DNA of 64,000 bases from Phytoseiulus persimilis (GCA_037576195.1 CM075101.1:47740001-47804000), one strand, 5' to 3'. Numbered from the stretch's first letter, positions 37,101-48,630 are shown. Translations and numbers: made by a program. Notes: generated by a model from the sequence alone, not told the origin.

Positions 37101-40100
37101 TCCACTCGGCGGTCGCGTCATACATTCCCTGAAAAGTTAGAATTATCGTTCCCGAGAATCAGCGTCGAGATTGTTACAGTTTACAAGGACAGCAAGGCTC
37201 AAAACTCGCAGCTCAGATGATCCCGAAAGAGACATCACGATACATGAGACATTCGAAAGCACCCAATCTTGTGCATGATCTTCGTGCCTGATCCAGACTA
37301 CGTTTCGCAAACGTGGTTCTTCATGGATAAAGACATGCACGGAAGGTGTTCATCTTCGTCCACATGGTCAGGGATTTGCGGACGGAACCGCTGACTTGAG
37401 CGAGACCTCCGATGAATCGTTCCCGAAAAATGACTTTCCACTTGTAGCAGTCACGGCTATCCCGACCGACTCTTCCGCCATGATCGAAGCAACAGAGTTC
37501 CGCGGGTCACACGCGATCGCTCAGAACGAAGCAGGATTTCTAATTGAATTCAGCGAATCTGAGTTTGACAAAGGGAAGACGCGGAGGTTCTTAAGAAGAA
37601 TCTGGTTTTTGGTGCTGAAGCTTGTGAACAAGTTGTGTAGGGTCCGAATTGGGGACTGCGAGCAGAGCACGAGCGCGGCCAGCGATTCCGATGGGAATTC
37701 GTGAGCCTATTCGTTTAATCCGGCTAAAATTTGACATGATTTCGTTTTTACATCAGATTCTCTCCAAATGTTCAATGCCCGTTCAACAAACTGACTGGCT
37801 GGCTGCCTGGCTGATGGCTTACTGCTTGAATAGACGGGCTTGAAGCACCACTTCCGTCCCGGTTGTCTTGAACGTTAGTTGGGCTCCGGCTTTCCATAAA
37901 CCGGATGGGATCGTGGGAGATGAAAATCCTCTCTCGCTCTCGCTCGAGCAGTCAGTCAGCTGATGGACGCCACGCTGTCGTTTGGCTGCTTCTATTTGAA
38001 ACAACAGACTCCTCCAGTTTTACCCTTTCCAACCATAACGACGGCGAAAGTTGATCCAGTTAAGAATTCTTGGCCGTTGGACGGAAAAATGGTGTTTTGA
38101 ACCTGATTCAAATTCGTGTTGGGGCCAAACGCTTTGTGATAGCGCAAATAGGAGCTTTGCTTCAGGGGGCGTCCCTAGTTGGAAAATCTCTGGAGGGAGG
38201 CGATGGAGACGCGTTACCCGGACAATGGGGGAGCGAATTATGATGTCCGGACTTCAGATCGTTAAAGGAACCCGAGCTCCTATTATCAAACAGGGGAGCA
38301 GGAGAATGGGGAACGATCAGAATTCGTGCAGGCTCGCTGGACGGTGATCTAGGTTTTCGATGTTTCCCAATCAAGCTGACTGCGGCTCTATTCACTGTCC
38401 CAAACTCTCAGTGCAACAAGAAGGCCATCGGCGCGTTCCAGCCAGAAAACCTCGAGACTGATGAATTTGCTTGGGAAACAACCCAGATCCGGTTGAGAAT
38501 TAATATAAGCTCACGTCCAAGTACGAGGAAGATACAGGTTCCTCATAACGGATCTACTAAACCGATTATACATTTACCGTTAGCCATAGACTTTCCTGAA
38601 GAGATGGAAACGAGACATCTTCATCAGAAGTTTCAAATATTTCCTCCGCTCACGGAGTCACCTTATGAGCAGGCAGTGGATCCGACCCTTGAAGGGTTCG
38701 TTCCGTCATGGTTTTTCGTGGGAGTTTTTGGTCGGGAACGTCGACATTTTCCCCGCGGTACATCACCGCTTCTCTGTTGCCAGAAGCTGCAGTAATCCTC
38801 GTAAAAAATTATTTTTCCGTGTTCTCACCCTATAGTTCTACCTGGAAGTTTGCTAGATTCTCTCTTCCGCCACGAGAGCCGTTGTTTCGGAGCAGTTTTC
38901 ATTCCATCTTGGTCAGATGGATCTTCGTGGAGTGCTGCCCGCGTTCCCGCACTAGTGTCAGCTTTGATTGGAACTTTCGCGTGACGCTCCCCCTCCATGA
39001 ACGTTCATCAATCACGGAGTCTGTCAGTCACTCACTTCATTCGAAGCTCCATTGGGATTCATCGAGAAAGATCAGCAGCGTGCTATCAGTTCGTGTCGAT
39101 CTTCTTGGACTAATCAGGAGTGTTCCCACGCGGAATACCTGCTGAACCGAAAGCAGATTTATGAAGGCGAGCAATCCACCGGAGTCACTCACGATCGCTC
39201 TGATTCTCGGAAGCGGCTCTCTGTCGGAACACGGGCGGATTCCGCCTTCCGTCTGAAAATCTCAATTTTCGAGCCGCTTCAACTCATGACACTCGGTTCC
39301 TCCGCTTTCGTTTCCTGTATCGACTCTCCCATTCTGATGGACTCTTCCCAGCGTCGTCTCGGCGTTTTCCTCGTCCGATTTTCGCAACGTCCTTGAGCAC
39401 CGTTTCGTGACCGTGATCTCGAGACTTTCGCCCACAGTGTTGCCTATTGTCGGTGGCGTGCTGCTGTAGTTTCCATTGAATGCAAAGACCGAAAACCCGA
39501 TCTGTTTATACTTACCAGCGTACTTCTTTTTCTGGCCGCACTTTACTTCGTCAGATCTTGGTTCAATCTAGCCGAAAATGCATTATTCAATCGCGTTGTC
39601 GCAGCCTGATCAGCTGGATGTACACGGAAGTGTTCCCGATCGTGAATTCTGTCAGCCAGAAGTTTATTTTCATTGGCACAGCTCCATTCTTAGCGTCTTG
39701 AGTCCCCCCCCGGCATATTGACCGATGAGGAGGGCCACGCGATCTGCGGGAATATTTTCCAGGCCTTCTCGTTAGCTTTTCATCCGTGGGCGCCCTTATC
39801 CGACATCCATCTCGGGATGATCGTGAAACATTCAAGATGCGCGTGTGGGATCCCCGCGAGAACTGTCCCAACCTCCGGAAGCCGAAGAGTACGTCTTCTC
39901 TGAGGTGCCAGCGAAAATCACTCGCTAAAAAACGTTTGCTTTCTCTTCAGGACGTCGAGGCGAACACGGTTCGACTGAAAGAACACGGCCAGGATGTGCT
40001 CGTGTTACAGAAAAACGCGCAAGACGTCAGCGGCGGCGTTAACGGTTCCCAAACCCAAACCGTTTCGAATGTCCAACAAACTGCAACGAACGGTCAGCAA

Positions 40101-43100
40101 ATCGCCATATCCAACATCACCTACAATGCATCCCATTACAAGTGAGTTGAAGTTTAGAACCCTACCTGGATATTTGAGCTGTCCCGACTCGGTCAACTTC
40201 ATCCCAGCACCACATGTTGTTCCGTCATCCCATACGACCCATCATGACTCGGACTTCAAGCTCCGAGTTTTGTTTTCGAGAGCGTTGTCTGCACTCATTA
40301 TTCATCCGTTAACGGTGACTGTTTCGCTTCAAGTGGGTGTTTTAATTGTTTAGACGTTTAAACCTGTTTGTGGTTTGATCTCGCAGGCATGGGTATGTAT
40401 TATACAATAGCTCTGATTACAAGCACTCGACGAGCCTCTCTGATCGCCCAAGCCGTTAGCCATCTCATTCCTCACACCACGCTCATTCTTGTGAATATTG
40501 ATGACACGATCTCACTCACTCGATTCCGCTCACCTTCTCGCTGGCAAATGATTGTTTGCAGTCGGCTCTCGTTCGCTCCTGTCTTCGTCATAGCCACTGT
40601 TGCGGTGATTTGTCGTCAACGAGCTCGACCGATATCGAGCAACGTTTTCGCCACTGGATGACATGCATTTATTAGGCGACAGCTCTCATGATCGGAAGTC
40701 GTGCATAGGAAACACAAGTGACGACGAAGAGGACATTCGAATGCCCTGTTCTGTGAAGTGACTGTGATACACTTGCCGAACCCAAGCATATTAGGATCTT
40801 GAACACTCCACGATGGGGAAGCAGCCTTAATCTCCCGAGACAACTCGACTCCGCGTTGAAGTGATCGCAAGAGGTGTTATTCCTCGAGAACGCTCCTGGA
40901 GCTTTCGTTGGTTCGCGAGTCCTCGGTCTCGCGTTTCCCAAAGACGGTGGAGGAAGAAGAGCCTCGAGCTAAAGTTTACGGGTTCGTGTTCGCGAATGGA
41001 CGCGGAGTATAGAGCAGCCCGAGCCCCGGAACGCTCGCCGCGGACACAGACTGATATTCTCGCCGATCGGCGTGTTCGACAGTCGAGGTGGATCAGAAGC
41101 CTTCCCGAAGTTGACAGAGCCAAAGTTGAGCTGCTGCTGATTCTGGCAAAGATCGCCCCAGGGGGGCATTTCAAAGCTGGGTCAACAGATACAGCCGCCC
41201 AGCGATCCTTCGATCTTTGTCTTTCATCACTCGTGGAAACCCACTCGGAATGAGCTTCTGCTCGACGGAGCCGGCAAAAATGCTTTTACCAGAGATAAAG
41301 CAACATCGCCCAGCTGAACGGAATTTCCCTTCGAATTTCGATTCGGATCGTTTTTATGAGTTCCGACACCGGGACTGGGGTTGCCGTTGAGCATGGTTGT
41401 CCGAGTGCTTATTTTTTCGGAGGCAGTGTTTGTCTAGAGAGGATTCTTCCGTCTTTCTGCTTTTTGTACCAAAACACAACAAACGTTCTTCATTGCCTCT
41501 TTTGAACCTCCGGCTTCGGTCAACAGCTCTAGCCAGACGAAACATGTTCGTAGTGCTTGTTAAACGAAAGGGCGCTTTCCGGCGTCCTAGACCACCACGA
41601 CAACGTCGACCCTACACAAAAAGGTACACGACCGTCGCTGATCACAATAGGCTTCATTTCTAGAGTAAACAAAACCAGCAGAGGGAGAAGAACGGCAAGA
41701 AAGGACCCCGACGACGGAATATGTGGCAGGAATGAAGCGCGCCTCTGTTATTGCATCTGACGTTGTGCGACTCGGCAGCTGCAAGTTTCCGGCACTTCAG
41801 CAGAAGAAAAGGGGCGATTAGTTGAACCGATTCGGACGCAGACGGGCATGCGCCCAAGAACGGAAAGAAGGAAACGAGGAGCCGTGGAAAAGTGTTCGAC
41901 AGCCAGGTTGCTTGTAGAATGTTCCGTCCGTCAACTCTTCTCCGCTAGCCGAGCGCCTCCTTCTCAAATCTTGTACGAGCTCGATGATATTGATGAGAAC
42001 GAGCACGAAAAATCCCATGTCGACGGCTGTTGTTCTTTCGTCACGATCTATGGACAAAGCTCGGAACATCTCCGACCTGATTCGAACGCTTGCGGAGAAA
42101 GAGTTACAGATTTCACCGGCGGGCTTCTGAAAACTTCATCTCATCAATCGGCGGGAGGTCCCTCTCCTAAAATTCCACCGCGTTCAAGGGCGATGCTCGC
42201 GAAACCTGGATCGAAAAGTTGATCGTGGTTGCTGAGACGTTATCACTCAGATGCAGCGGCACACCCGGGGGCAGATGCTCACCCTGAAACTGTTGGCTAT
42301 GCGGAAATGGAGTATCCCCCCCCCCCCCCGAAACTACTGGAGGCGCAAGAACTGAATCGGAATGCGAGAGATCAGTGACTAGCAATGCTTAACCTCGAAA
42401 AAAAAACACGAGGAATCGTCGCAGCTCATTCTAACGAGCTCCTTGTCATGTGCTTATAATCAGGGTTGGATCGTATACGTTCGGAAAAACTTCATGAAGA
42501 GCAATGATGCGGCGAGTAATATATCGACGAAAATTCACGGACCGACCTCCCTCAGGTACACCGTTATGGCGGGTACGCCACAGAAGATGCTGGAGCACCT
42601 CCTTGAAACGCGCATAGGAGAACGGAATGATGAACCACAAAGTAGGTTGAGGAAAGTTCTCAGAGGGAGCTTCTTTCACTCCGGGCGAACGTTCGCGTCG
42701 AAAACAGCCTGTTTCATCACTAATCAAATGAGTTTCTCCCTCAACTCCAGTCTCCTCGAGCGGCACCACGGCCGCTAGCGCGGCCGACTCATTCCTGGAG
42801 GATTTCTTGCTCACGCACGTGATCTTCATGCCGTCACATGATCTTTGTCCTGAACTCATGCGTCACTACAGGCTAGATGCCGTTAACCAACGACAGGTTT
42901 GTGGCCTAGGATCTTTCTGCTGCTTCGCGTTCTCTCTCCTTCAACCGCGAATGCGAATTACCTAAGCAAGGGGTCGATCGAGACGAGCAGAGTAACGAAT
43001 CTCCGCCGTACCATCAGGAACGGGAGTTCATATTGGCTTCGAAACGGCGCGTGGTTCAATTCACCGCGCAATGGGCGGCGATTGTGCGTGAGCCATTCTA

Positions 43101-45496
43101 CCAGGACCATGTCATCCAGTGTTTTCTAGAAGAGCTTCTCAATGCCATCGAAGAAGATCGACAGAAGTACATCGGTGCCCTCCAAGATCAGCTCTCAATC
43201 GTGAAAAGACTCTTCGAGATCGTTGACAAGTGAGTCGACTGGACGAAGGAGGAAATATGCACGGAGAACCGTTGATTTCTCAAGGAGCAATGCTGAGCGT
43301 GAACTGATTCTTGGTTCAAACGGTCGACTCATAGCTCTGGAACCAATTCCAGGTACCGATCGGATCCCAGCATGACGAGCGGTCAAAAATGGAAGGTGGA
43401 CACCAATGGTCAGATCCGCCATCTTTCATCTGGAAGCACTCAAACAGACGAGAATTCGCAAGAGCACATCATAAGAGCCATCAGAGATACCGATGAGAGT
43501 ACGTTCTCTTGCGCGGTAGCCTGAAACGGCGTTCCCTATCCACCGGAATTTCTGTCGCGAATCTGTTCGCGGATGATGATACAAACAACAGATGCCTGAT
43601 CCTCTTGACTTTTCAGTAATCTTTCGCGTTTACTGTGCGGACCACACATACGTCACCTTGAAAACGGCCGTTAAAGCAACAGCGAACTCGATTAAAAAGC
43701 TGGCAGCGGAAAAAATAGCCTTGAAAGATGAGGTTATTCTCGTTGAAGTGAAAAGTAATGGAGAAAAGCTGCCTTTTAATGAGTCTGAAGTTTCTGTGCC
43801 CACCGGTCTCAGTATTAACGGGAGAATCTTCATTTCCCCGATCGACCACATCGATGCACTCGTGAGTATCTCAAGACTTCGGACAGCCAAAGATGAATTC
43901 CTAGACCAGGTCATGGCTCGAGTTCGAATCTCCGCTTCGCAGTGCTGAAAGTCGGTTCAAACTTTGATCTAATGCCTCGCTTCGCGGCTTGTTCCGAACA
44001 AACCGGACGATCCTTTTCGAAGATTTTGCATATGACTCTCCATGGACTGGAGTAACCTAGTGTTTCAATCTAATCGCGGGATTCTTCCACTTCTAGACAC
44101 CTTTGCAAGAGCAGGACGGGCCGAATGAAGGTACTGCGAATATCTTGGAGGCATTGAGTTCCCAAGATATCGCGTACCACATGACCGTCTACGAGTGGCA
44201 ACTGTTCACCACTGTCCACGAAGTAAGTGCTGCTGCGGCTGCTTTCCTACTGAAAAATGCAATCGAAATTCTGAACGATCGATCATTGACGGGATGGGTT
44301 TGATTCCGATGGACTGATACCGCCTAGGTTAAGAAAAAAAATCCATCTATCAACCTCGACTGAGCGTGGCTCGCTAACTCACAAGGCCCCGCTCCGTTTT
44401 CTTGCAGTACGAACTGATCTATCAAGTGTTTGGTCGTAACCAGTTTCGGCGAATCATGTCCAATTTGGACGTCTTCCAGAGGAGATTCAACCAGGTTCAG
44501 TTTTGGGTGGTAACCGAGATGTGTCTTGCCAACTCCTTGTCACGAAGGGTGACACTACTCCGAAAATTCATCAAGATCGCCCAGCAGTGAGTTGAAATTC
44601 CAGACGGAGTGTGGCAACTTCATTCCATGCCAAATTTTCTATCAACTTGGTTCTTTTACGTTATCGACGAGAAATACTGAATTCCTTCGCAACGTCACTT
44701 TGCTGCAGTTGCCGTGAATACCAGAACCTGAATGCGCTCTTTGCGATCGTAATGGGACTTGGGAACGCCGCCGTATCGAGACTCAGTCAGACCTGGGAAA
44801 GGCTGCCCTCCAAGTTGAGGCGCAGTTTTGAAGAACTGGAAAACCTCATAGAGCCTTCACGGAATCACAAGCGATACCGAAATGCCGTAGCGAAGCTGCA
44901 GCCACCACTGGTTTGTATTCCTCATCCGAGAGTTTCGAGTCCCTCAAACGCACAAATTCAGCGGAAACGTGCTCCACCCTCAGTAGTCTTGGTGTAGCGC
45001 TCCTTGAGTTGACCCTGATTTCTCATTCCCAGATCCCTTTCATACCACTGCTACTCAAAGACATGACGTTCTGCCACGTCGGGAACAAGAGCTACATTGA
45101 CGGATTGGTGAATTTCGAAAAAATGCACATGATTGGACAGACGCTTCGACATCTCAGGCATTCTCGAAGTCAGCGCCTTGCGATGGAACCTCCACAAGGG
45201 AGTTCGAAATCTCATCACAATGTCGCCGACTATATTCGGTGGGTTGCTCGCTATCGAATCCATCATGTTCGAGCCCTCTGGGCGTTCCGTTTCATGCTCG
45301 ATGAGCTTTCGGCCCGTCAGGCCTCCGGGCTTACGGGGCCTCCCACTTCTTTCGCATTTCGGGAAGGGTTCCAGGGCAGCTCGGCAACAACTCCCTGACG
45401 GTCCAAACTTCGCTTCCTTGCAGAAACCTGAAAGTGATCGATAACCAGCGAACCCTGACCAAGCTCTCTCACCAGTTAGAACCGCGGAGGTCGTGA
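12902..45496 (+). CDS. Epac: Epac: cAMP-regulated Rap guanine nucleotide exchange factor (RAPGEF4/3-like), 5'-partial, 19 exons
   Basis: Exchange factor that binds cAMP and loads Rap GTPases with GTP at membranes. Exons join at 12902-13103, 13277-13449, 13642-13791, 13894-13981, 14621-14804, 15014-15159, 16029-16105, 16467-16613, 39951-40141, 42556-42641, 42751-42896, 43018-43229, 43353-43498, 43617-43861, 44097-44222, 44408-44586, 44709-44910, 45033-45238 and 45424-45496. All phases agree and the sum is 2,979 nt ending in TGA. Joined residues: Gln-rich linker about 20-125, DEP 130-215, cyclic-nucleotide-binding domain 290-400 with the [13 protein letters not shown] cassette, REM 455-590, Ras-association-like 640-735, CDC25 homology 745-985 ending LEPRRS. 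It matches vertebrate Epac2 closely from DEP to the C terminus. The start codon and most of the first cAMP-binding domain are not seen. Introns are 102 bp to 23.3 kb. Confidence 0.96.
13277..13449 (+). CDS. Epac: Epac exon 2: Gln/Pro/Met-rich linker
   Basis: Low-complexity linker ([20 protein letters not shown], then Gln/Pro/His runs). The donor GTGAGT at 13450 is strong. The start is the CCCAG acceptor at 13272-13276, the only nearby AG that keeps frame with the previous phase-1 donor. Acceptors at 13254, 13260 and 13271 would shift the frame. It ends in phase 0, as the DEP exon needs. Confidence 0.62.
13642..13791 (+). CDS. Epac: Epac exon 3: DEP domain, N-terminal part
   Basis: Fifty codons in phase 0 between TTTGCAG and GTGGGT. 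Ends [13 protein letters not shown], against CCVGTELVDWMMQ in vertebrate Epac2; the preceding APQLVRDRR matches APHMIRDRK. The DEP domain targets Epac to membranes. Confidence 0.93.
13894..13981 (+). CDS. Epac: Epac exon 4: DEP domain, middle
   Basis: Between the CAG acceptor at 13891-13893 and GTACGT at 13982. Encodes [20 protein letters not shown], nearly identical to the Epac2 DEP segment containing [15 protein letters not shown]. Ends in phase 1. Confidence 0.95.
14621..14804 (+). CDS. Epac: Epac exon 5: end of DEP and helical linker
   Basis: Encodes [14 protein letters not shown] then [20 protein letters not shown] and ILRKP. This matches [13 protein letters not shown] and PDAHMRMILRKP of Epac2. 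Flanked by ATTGCAG and GTGAGC. It ends in phase 2. Confidence 0.96.
15014..15159 (+). CDS. Epac: Epac exon 6: linker into second cAMP-binding domain
   Basis: Encodes [20 protein letters not shown], then [14 protein letters not shown], matching the Epac2 segment that begins the second cyclic-nucleotide-binding domain. Acceptor CATTCAG, donor GTAAGT at 15160; ends in phase 1. Confidence 0.96.
16029..16105 (+). CDS. Epac: Epac exon 7: cyclic-nucleotide-binding domain beta core
   Basis: Encodes [20 protein letters not shown] and VVIYGK, almost residue for residue Epac2. The acceptor is TTTTACAG at 16021-16028; an upstream TTCAG at about 16018 gives a stop or the wrong frame. Donor GTGAGA at 16106. 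Confidence 0.97.
16467..16613 (+). CDS. Epac: Epac exon 8: phosphate-binding cassette of the cAMP domain
   Basis: Forty-nine codons in phase 0: [27 protein letters not shown], then [17 protein letters not shown]. The cassette keeps the Arg that contacts the cyclic phosphate and has the Epac-type Lys where PKA domains have Glu. Flanked by CTTCAG and GTAAGT. The donor opens the 23.3-kb intron. Confidence 0.97.
16614..39950 (+). other. Giant 23.3-kb Epac intron; no proven gene inside
   Basis: Bounded by GTAAGT at 16614 and TTCTCTTCAG at 39941-39950. It separates the exon ending FNRILR from the one starting [12 protein letters not shown], residues that are contiguous in Epac2. I found no recognisable protein domain, RNA gene or mobile element in it. 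Several stretches look like possible exons (18612-18713 +, 23962-24220 -, 26892-27067 +, 30747-30946 -) and are given as findings only. A degenerate GACG/GACA repeat is at 28915-28976. Confidence 0.85.
28915..28976. repeat. Degenerate GACG/GACA tetranucleotide repeat
   Basis: GGACGGACGGACAGACAGA, followed by diverged GACT/GACGGACGAACGGACCGATGGACG copies. Decayed microsatellite within the Epac intron. Confidence 0.7.
39951..40141 (+). CDS. Epac: Epac exon 9: end of cAMP domain, hinge and polar insert
   Basis: Begins [20 protein letters not shown], matching Epac2 ([20 protein letters not shown]). It continues as an Asn/Gln/Ser/Thr-rich insert longer than the Epac2 linker before REM. Acceptor TTCTCTTCAG, donor GTGAGT at 40142, ends in phase 2. 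A 2.4-kb intron follows. Confidence 0.96.
42316..42329 (+). repeat. Poly-C tract (14) in Epac intron
   Basis: Uninterrupted C14 in the 2.4-kb intron between exons 9 and 10, 227 bp before the REM exon. Confidence 0.95.
42556..42641 (+). CDS. Epac: Epac exon 10: start of REM domain
   Basis: Encodes [18 protein letters not shown], matching YTVMSGTPEKILEHFLET of the Epac2 Ras-exchanger motif. CTCAG acceptor, GTAGGT donor at 42642. Confidence 0.96.
42751..42896 (+). CDS. Epac: Epac exon 11: REM domain, middle
   Basis: After a short Ser/Thr/Ala stretch it encodes [20 protein letters not shown] then CPELMRHYR, against [23 protein letters not shown] of Epac2. Acceptor CTCCAG at 42745-42750, donor GTTTGT at 42897; ends in phase 0. 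Confidence 0.95.
43018..43229 (+). CDS. Epac: Epac exon 12: REM domain, C-terminal part
   Basis: Encodes [16 protein letters not shown], then [15 protein letters not shown] and [17 protein letters not shown]. Corresponds to NKRRVIRLVLQWAAMYG and FLEEFYVSVSDDAR of Epac2. Flanked by CCATCAG and GTGAGT. Confidence 0.95.
43353..43498 (+). CDS. Epac: Epac exon 13: linker between REM and RA-like domain
   Basis: Polar, weakly conserved linker ending AIRDTDE, which joins to [12 protein letters not shown] of the next exon (Epac2: GSDEVLFKVYCMDHTY). ATTCCAG acceptor, GTACGT donor at 43499, ends in phase 1. Assigned by phase and position. Confidence 0.88.
43617..43861 (+). CDS. Epac: Epac exon 14: Ras-association-like domain
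   Basis: Eighty-two codons: [38 protein letters not shown], then [14 protein letters not shown]. It matches the Epac2 ubiquitin-fold domain (FKVYCMDHTYTTIRVPV, TLTINGRLFACP). CTTTTCAG acceptor, GTGAGT donor at 43862. Confidence 0.96.
44097..44222 (+). CDS. Epac: Epac exon 15: start of CDC25 homology domain
   Basis: Forty-two codons: [42 protein letters not shown]. Epac2 has [41 protein letters not shown] acceptor, GTAAGT donor at 44223. Confidence 0.97.
44408..44586 (+). CDS. Epac: Epac exon 16: CDC25 homology domain
   Basis: Encodes [19 protein letters not shown], then [14 protein letters not shown] and [13 protein letters not shown]. Matches Epac2 (LIYHTFGRHNF, FNEIQFWVVTEICL, KRVQLLKKFIKIA). 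TTGCAG acceptor, GTGAGT donor at 44587. Confidence 0.98.
44709..44910 (+). CDS. Epac: Epac exon 17: catalytic core of GEF domain
   Basis: Encodes [29 protein letters not shown] and MDPSRNH-like [20 protein letters not shown]. These are the structural helices of the CDC25 fold that contact Rap. CTGCAG acceptor, GTTTGT donor at 44911. Confidence 0.98.
45033..45238 (+). CDS. Epac: Epac exon 18: GEF domain with catalytic hairpin region
   Basis: Encodes [20 protein letters not shown] then [20 protein letters not shown]. Matches Epac2 IPFMPLLIKDMTFTHEGNK and IDNLVNFEKMRMIANT. Acceptor ATTCCCAG, donor GTGGGT at 45239; ends in phase 2. Confidence 0.97.
45424..45496 (+). CDS. Epac: Epac exon 19: C terminus with stop
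   Basis: Encodes [20 protein letters not shown] then RRS and TGA at 45494-45496. The vertebrate C terminus is [22 protein letters not shown], so the end of the gene is certain. CTTGCAG acceptor. Confidence 0.98.
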
Positions 45497-47069
45497 GACA
45501 GCCACTCGCACAACGAACGATTGGCAGACCCATGAGCGACGCTCCTATTTATCGATGGACTGTATCGGCTGCATTCCATGGATTGTAGAATTCCGTCTCA
45601 AGACATTTCTCTTCTCGTCTCGCACTTCCACTGTGCACGTGCACGTGCAAAAACTCGCCTCGTGCAGTCGGTCGATGAGTCGGTTTTCGCGAGATCGCAT
45701 GATCGACTCTACAGTCGACCTCCCCCGTCTCGGAAGAACTCGTCACCCCTCCAAACAGCCCGTCCAGCGGTTTCTGATTGTCGAAGAGATGCATCTTCCT
45801 TGGACCTGTCATTTTAGTAATGCAAACTAGCACGTTGTAGACGACAACGTGCATTTGGCACCCCTTCAATCGAAGGAGCACGCAGTGAAAAATGCACTCA
45901 CCAGCACAGTACTCCTCACTCATCCGACACCGAATCACAAGCACTTCGAGAGAAATTGTTGATAGTCGTCCTGCCGAAAACTCGAAAGGTGACGTCGAAC
46001 ACCTAAAAGTGAAAACACCGAACGTCTCCTCGCGTGCACTCGCGCCTGCAGTGCCGACGCGGGAGGACCGAATGATCTCATGGGCCTCGGGCCCCCGCAT
46101 GATATTCAGCCCATTGTTTCGTTGACCTTGGTTGTTGAGGTCAACGCCGGTTAAGGCTCGCTCGCCGAAAATTTGCGTCATATTGTGATCGTTGTTCTGC
46201 TCGCTTCAGACTCTTCTATTGCGTTGTTGGATCGTTTCTGTCCCACCCAGCGCCATCCTTATCCGCACTTTGTTCAGTTGCGAAGCGCATCTCCGGAGGG
46301 AGCTCGTGGTCGGAACCATGTGAACATCCGAGATTATGTAAAATGTAGACTCATGTCATCCGCATGCTTATTCGCGCTGCCGACGACAGCGAGCTCTTGC
46401 ACACGTTTGAACTACACAAGCGAAAGGGTTGACCGAGCTCTCACTCATTGTAGGGATAGCGGGCCTGACTGCCTGTCCGCGGCTCGAGCAACTCGTCAAG
46501 AAGTAGGGGCACGGCCTTTGCGTCCGATCATCCCAGGTCGATCGAAGAGCTATCTGGTTGAGCCGGCTCTACAGGCGGTCAAGATATCCACTGAGAGAAT
46601 CAGTTTTTCTGAGACATCGAGGTCAACCATGGAGCGCATCTTTCCGATTCTCGGTTATCTGACTCAATCCAAGTACGGTTCACGTTCAAGTCAGGAGCTT
46701 CGATCGATCGTTGAATCGCTAGCCCCGTCGGCCTAGTTGCTCGGAGGTCGTGAGGACGCAGGCTACTTGTGAACTATGTGCAATATTTAAAATCCGGATG
46801 AGAGTGTCCCGTCAGCGGAAGAACTACTTTAGAGTTGATGTCTTACACATCCCATAAATGCTTGAAAATGATTACTTCGTTGGATACTGTTGACCAAAGA
46901 GCCTCGCGGGAACGATTCCTCTTCGGGAATCGAACGTCTGCCGAGCGTAGAGATATGTTAGCCACCAAGTACTCATCTTCACCCGCGTAATCAACACGCA
47001 ACGTGCAATCGGAACGAGAGAGAAATTCATTGTTCAGAACTATTTGGTAAAAAGAAACGAGATCCATAC

Positions 47070-47075
47070 AATAAA
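47070..47075 (+). terminator. Candidate polyadenylation signal (AATAAA)
   Basis: The first canonical AATAAA I see downstream of the Epac stop, about 1.57 kb away. Such a hexamer arises often by chance, so the link to Epac is only positional. Confidence 0.2.
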
Positions 47076-48630
47076 CAAAACAAAGTGAATACATTTAGAG
47101 TCTCCTCATATGGACGCAAGCGTGCCCGCGCCTGAGAAAACAGAAGTTAGGGAGGATTCAAACGTTGACGATCGGGAACAAAGACGAAACCGCAGGAGAT
47201 TCTTTGAGATGCACGCGGCTGACGGAACCAATCTCCTGATCGAGGAGGAATCATGGAGTGCTCACTGCCCTAGTTGGCCTCCGGGCAGCTCGCTCGACTT
47301 TCGCTCCACGACGGTCGTCTCCGCACGTAACTCGTCCTAAGAATGACATTTTTGTTCTTTCTGACCTTGATCACCTCCCGAGGGTTCCCGTGAGACAGTG
47401 ATGCGCGAACTCTAGATTGAATCCACTTGCGGAAGCATCCGAACCCGTTCAGATTTATCGTGTTTACGCCGCTAATTGTGTTCAGTTCTAGGGCGCCGAA
47501 GGTCGTTCAGTCGAACAAGAAGTTTTTCGAGCAGGGTAAGAAACGCCTCCCGTTCGAGAGTCGGGAAGTTGCCAGCCGCCGCAAATCTCTGACAGCGCCA
47601 ATCAGTTGAAGCTTGGAACTGCCCCCATAAGTCTCCCTCGTTGCCGAGAGGGAGTTCAAAGTTGCGAATTTCCTTAACCGCCAATTAAAATCGTACTGTT
47701 AGAAGTTTGATGCTACGAGAAGAGGTCGTTGAAATCCTTGTAACCCCTACTACCCGACTTTTGAGGTTGACGCTGAAACTTCATCATTTGCCCCTCCCCA
47801 CGAAACTTTCGTCCGTCCGAAGAGGTTCAGTGCTGAGGGTGATCACCATCGACTCCTGTCTTCCTGCCGGAAAAATACCGGGCACGCCCCGGCGTAAACA
47901 TTTTTGTTCACCGGTGCAAGTCGCGATTCCAGAGGGGCGGCTCCCGACCTCTCTGTGATTGGCCCGAACACATCAAACTGGTTTATCACGAGAGACGTCG
48001 CCAGTTTGGCATGTCTTCCGGTTTCGATCTCCGAAATTTTCCGCTCAGTGACGGCGGAGGTGCCATAATGGTATCCGTGTTCCATCGGAGAATCTTCGAA
48101 ACGGAGAGAGCTTCATGTCCGAAGGAGAAGCGTCGAACGGACCTTAATATCACGATTCGTTCGGGAAAGCGGAGAAACCCGACAGTGTCTTAGGGACAAA
48201 CTCGAATCATGGCCAACCCCATCCTCCGATACCGTACAGAGATAAACAGTGAGTAACGAACGCATCAAGGATCGATTATAGAGCCCCGGACATCGGACCC
48301 ATCGAGAACCCTCGGCTTCATTGTTTACGTGCGCTGGAACTACTCGTTCCACTCGTCGGTGATTCTATTGACGGTCCCGCCGTCGTTTTTCCCCCCAAAC
48401 TGCGCTTCCTGCAGGTAGTTTTCCGATGGATGATTTCTCTGAGAAGGCTTTTCACATCGGGTCAGCATGTCAGTCCTCCCGCAAATCCCGAACTCTATCG
48501 AGATGGGGCACTCGCGGAAATCGAGGGGCTCACTACCCTGTCAGTCGCATCACTGCTGTTATTCATCGGAGGCTCTAACTGGAATTCCGGATCCTTTGTT
48601 GAACGGATGATTGCCCCCATGTTAAGGTAT

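Noticed and set aside
42446-42859. 137-codon minus frame
   Set aside because: Antisense shadow of Epac REM exons 10 and 11.
45549-46181. 210-codon minus-strand frame just after Epac
   Set aside because: No recognisable domain, no promoter or splice structure; probably chance.
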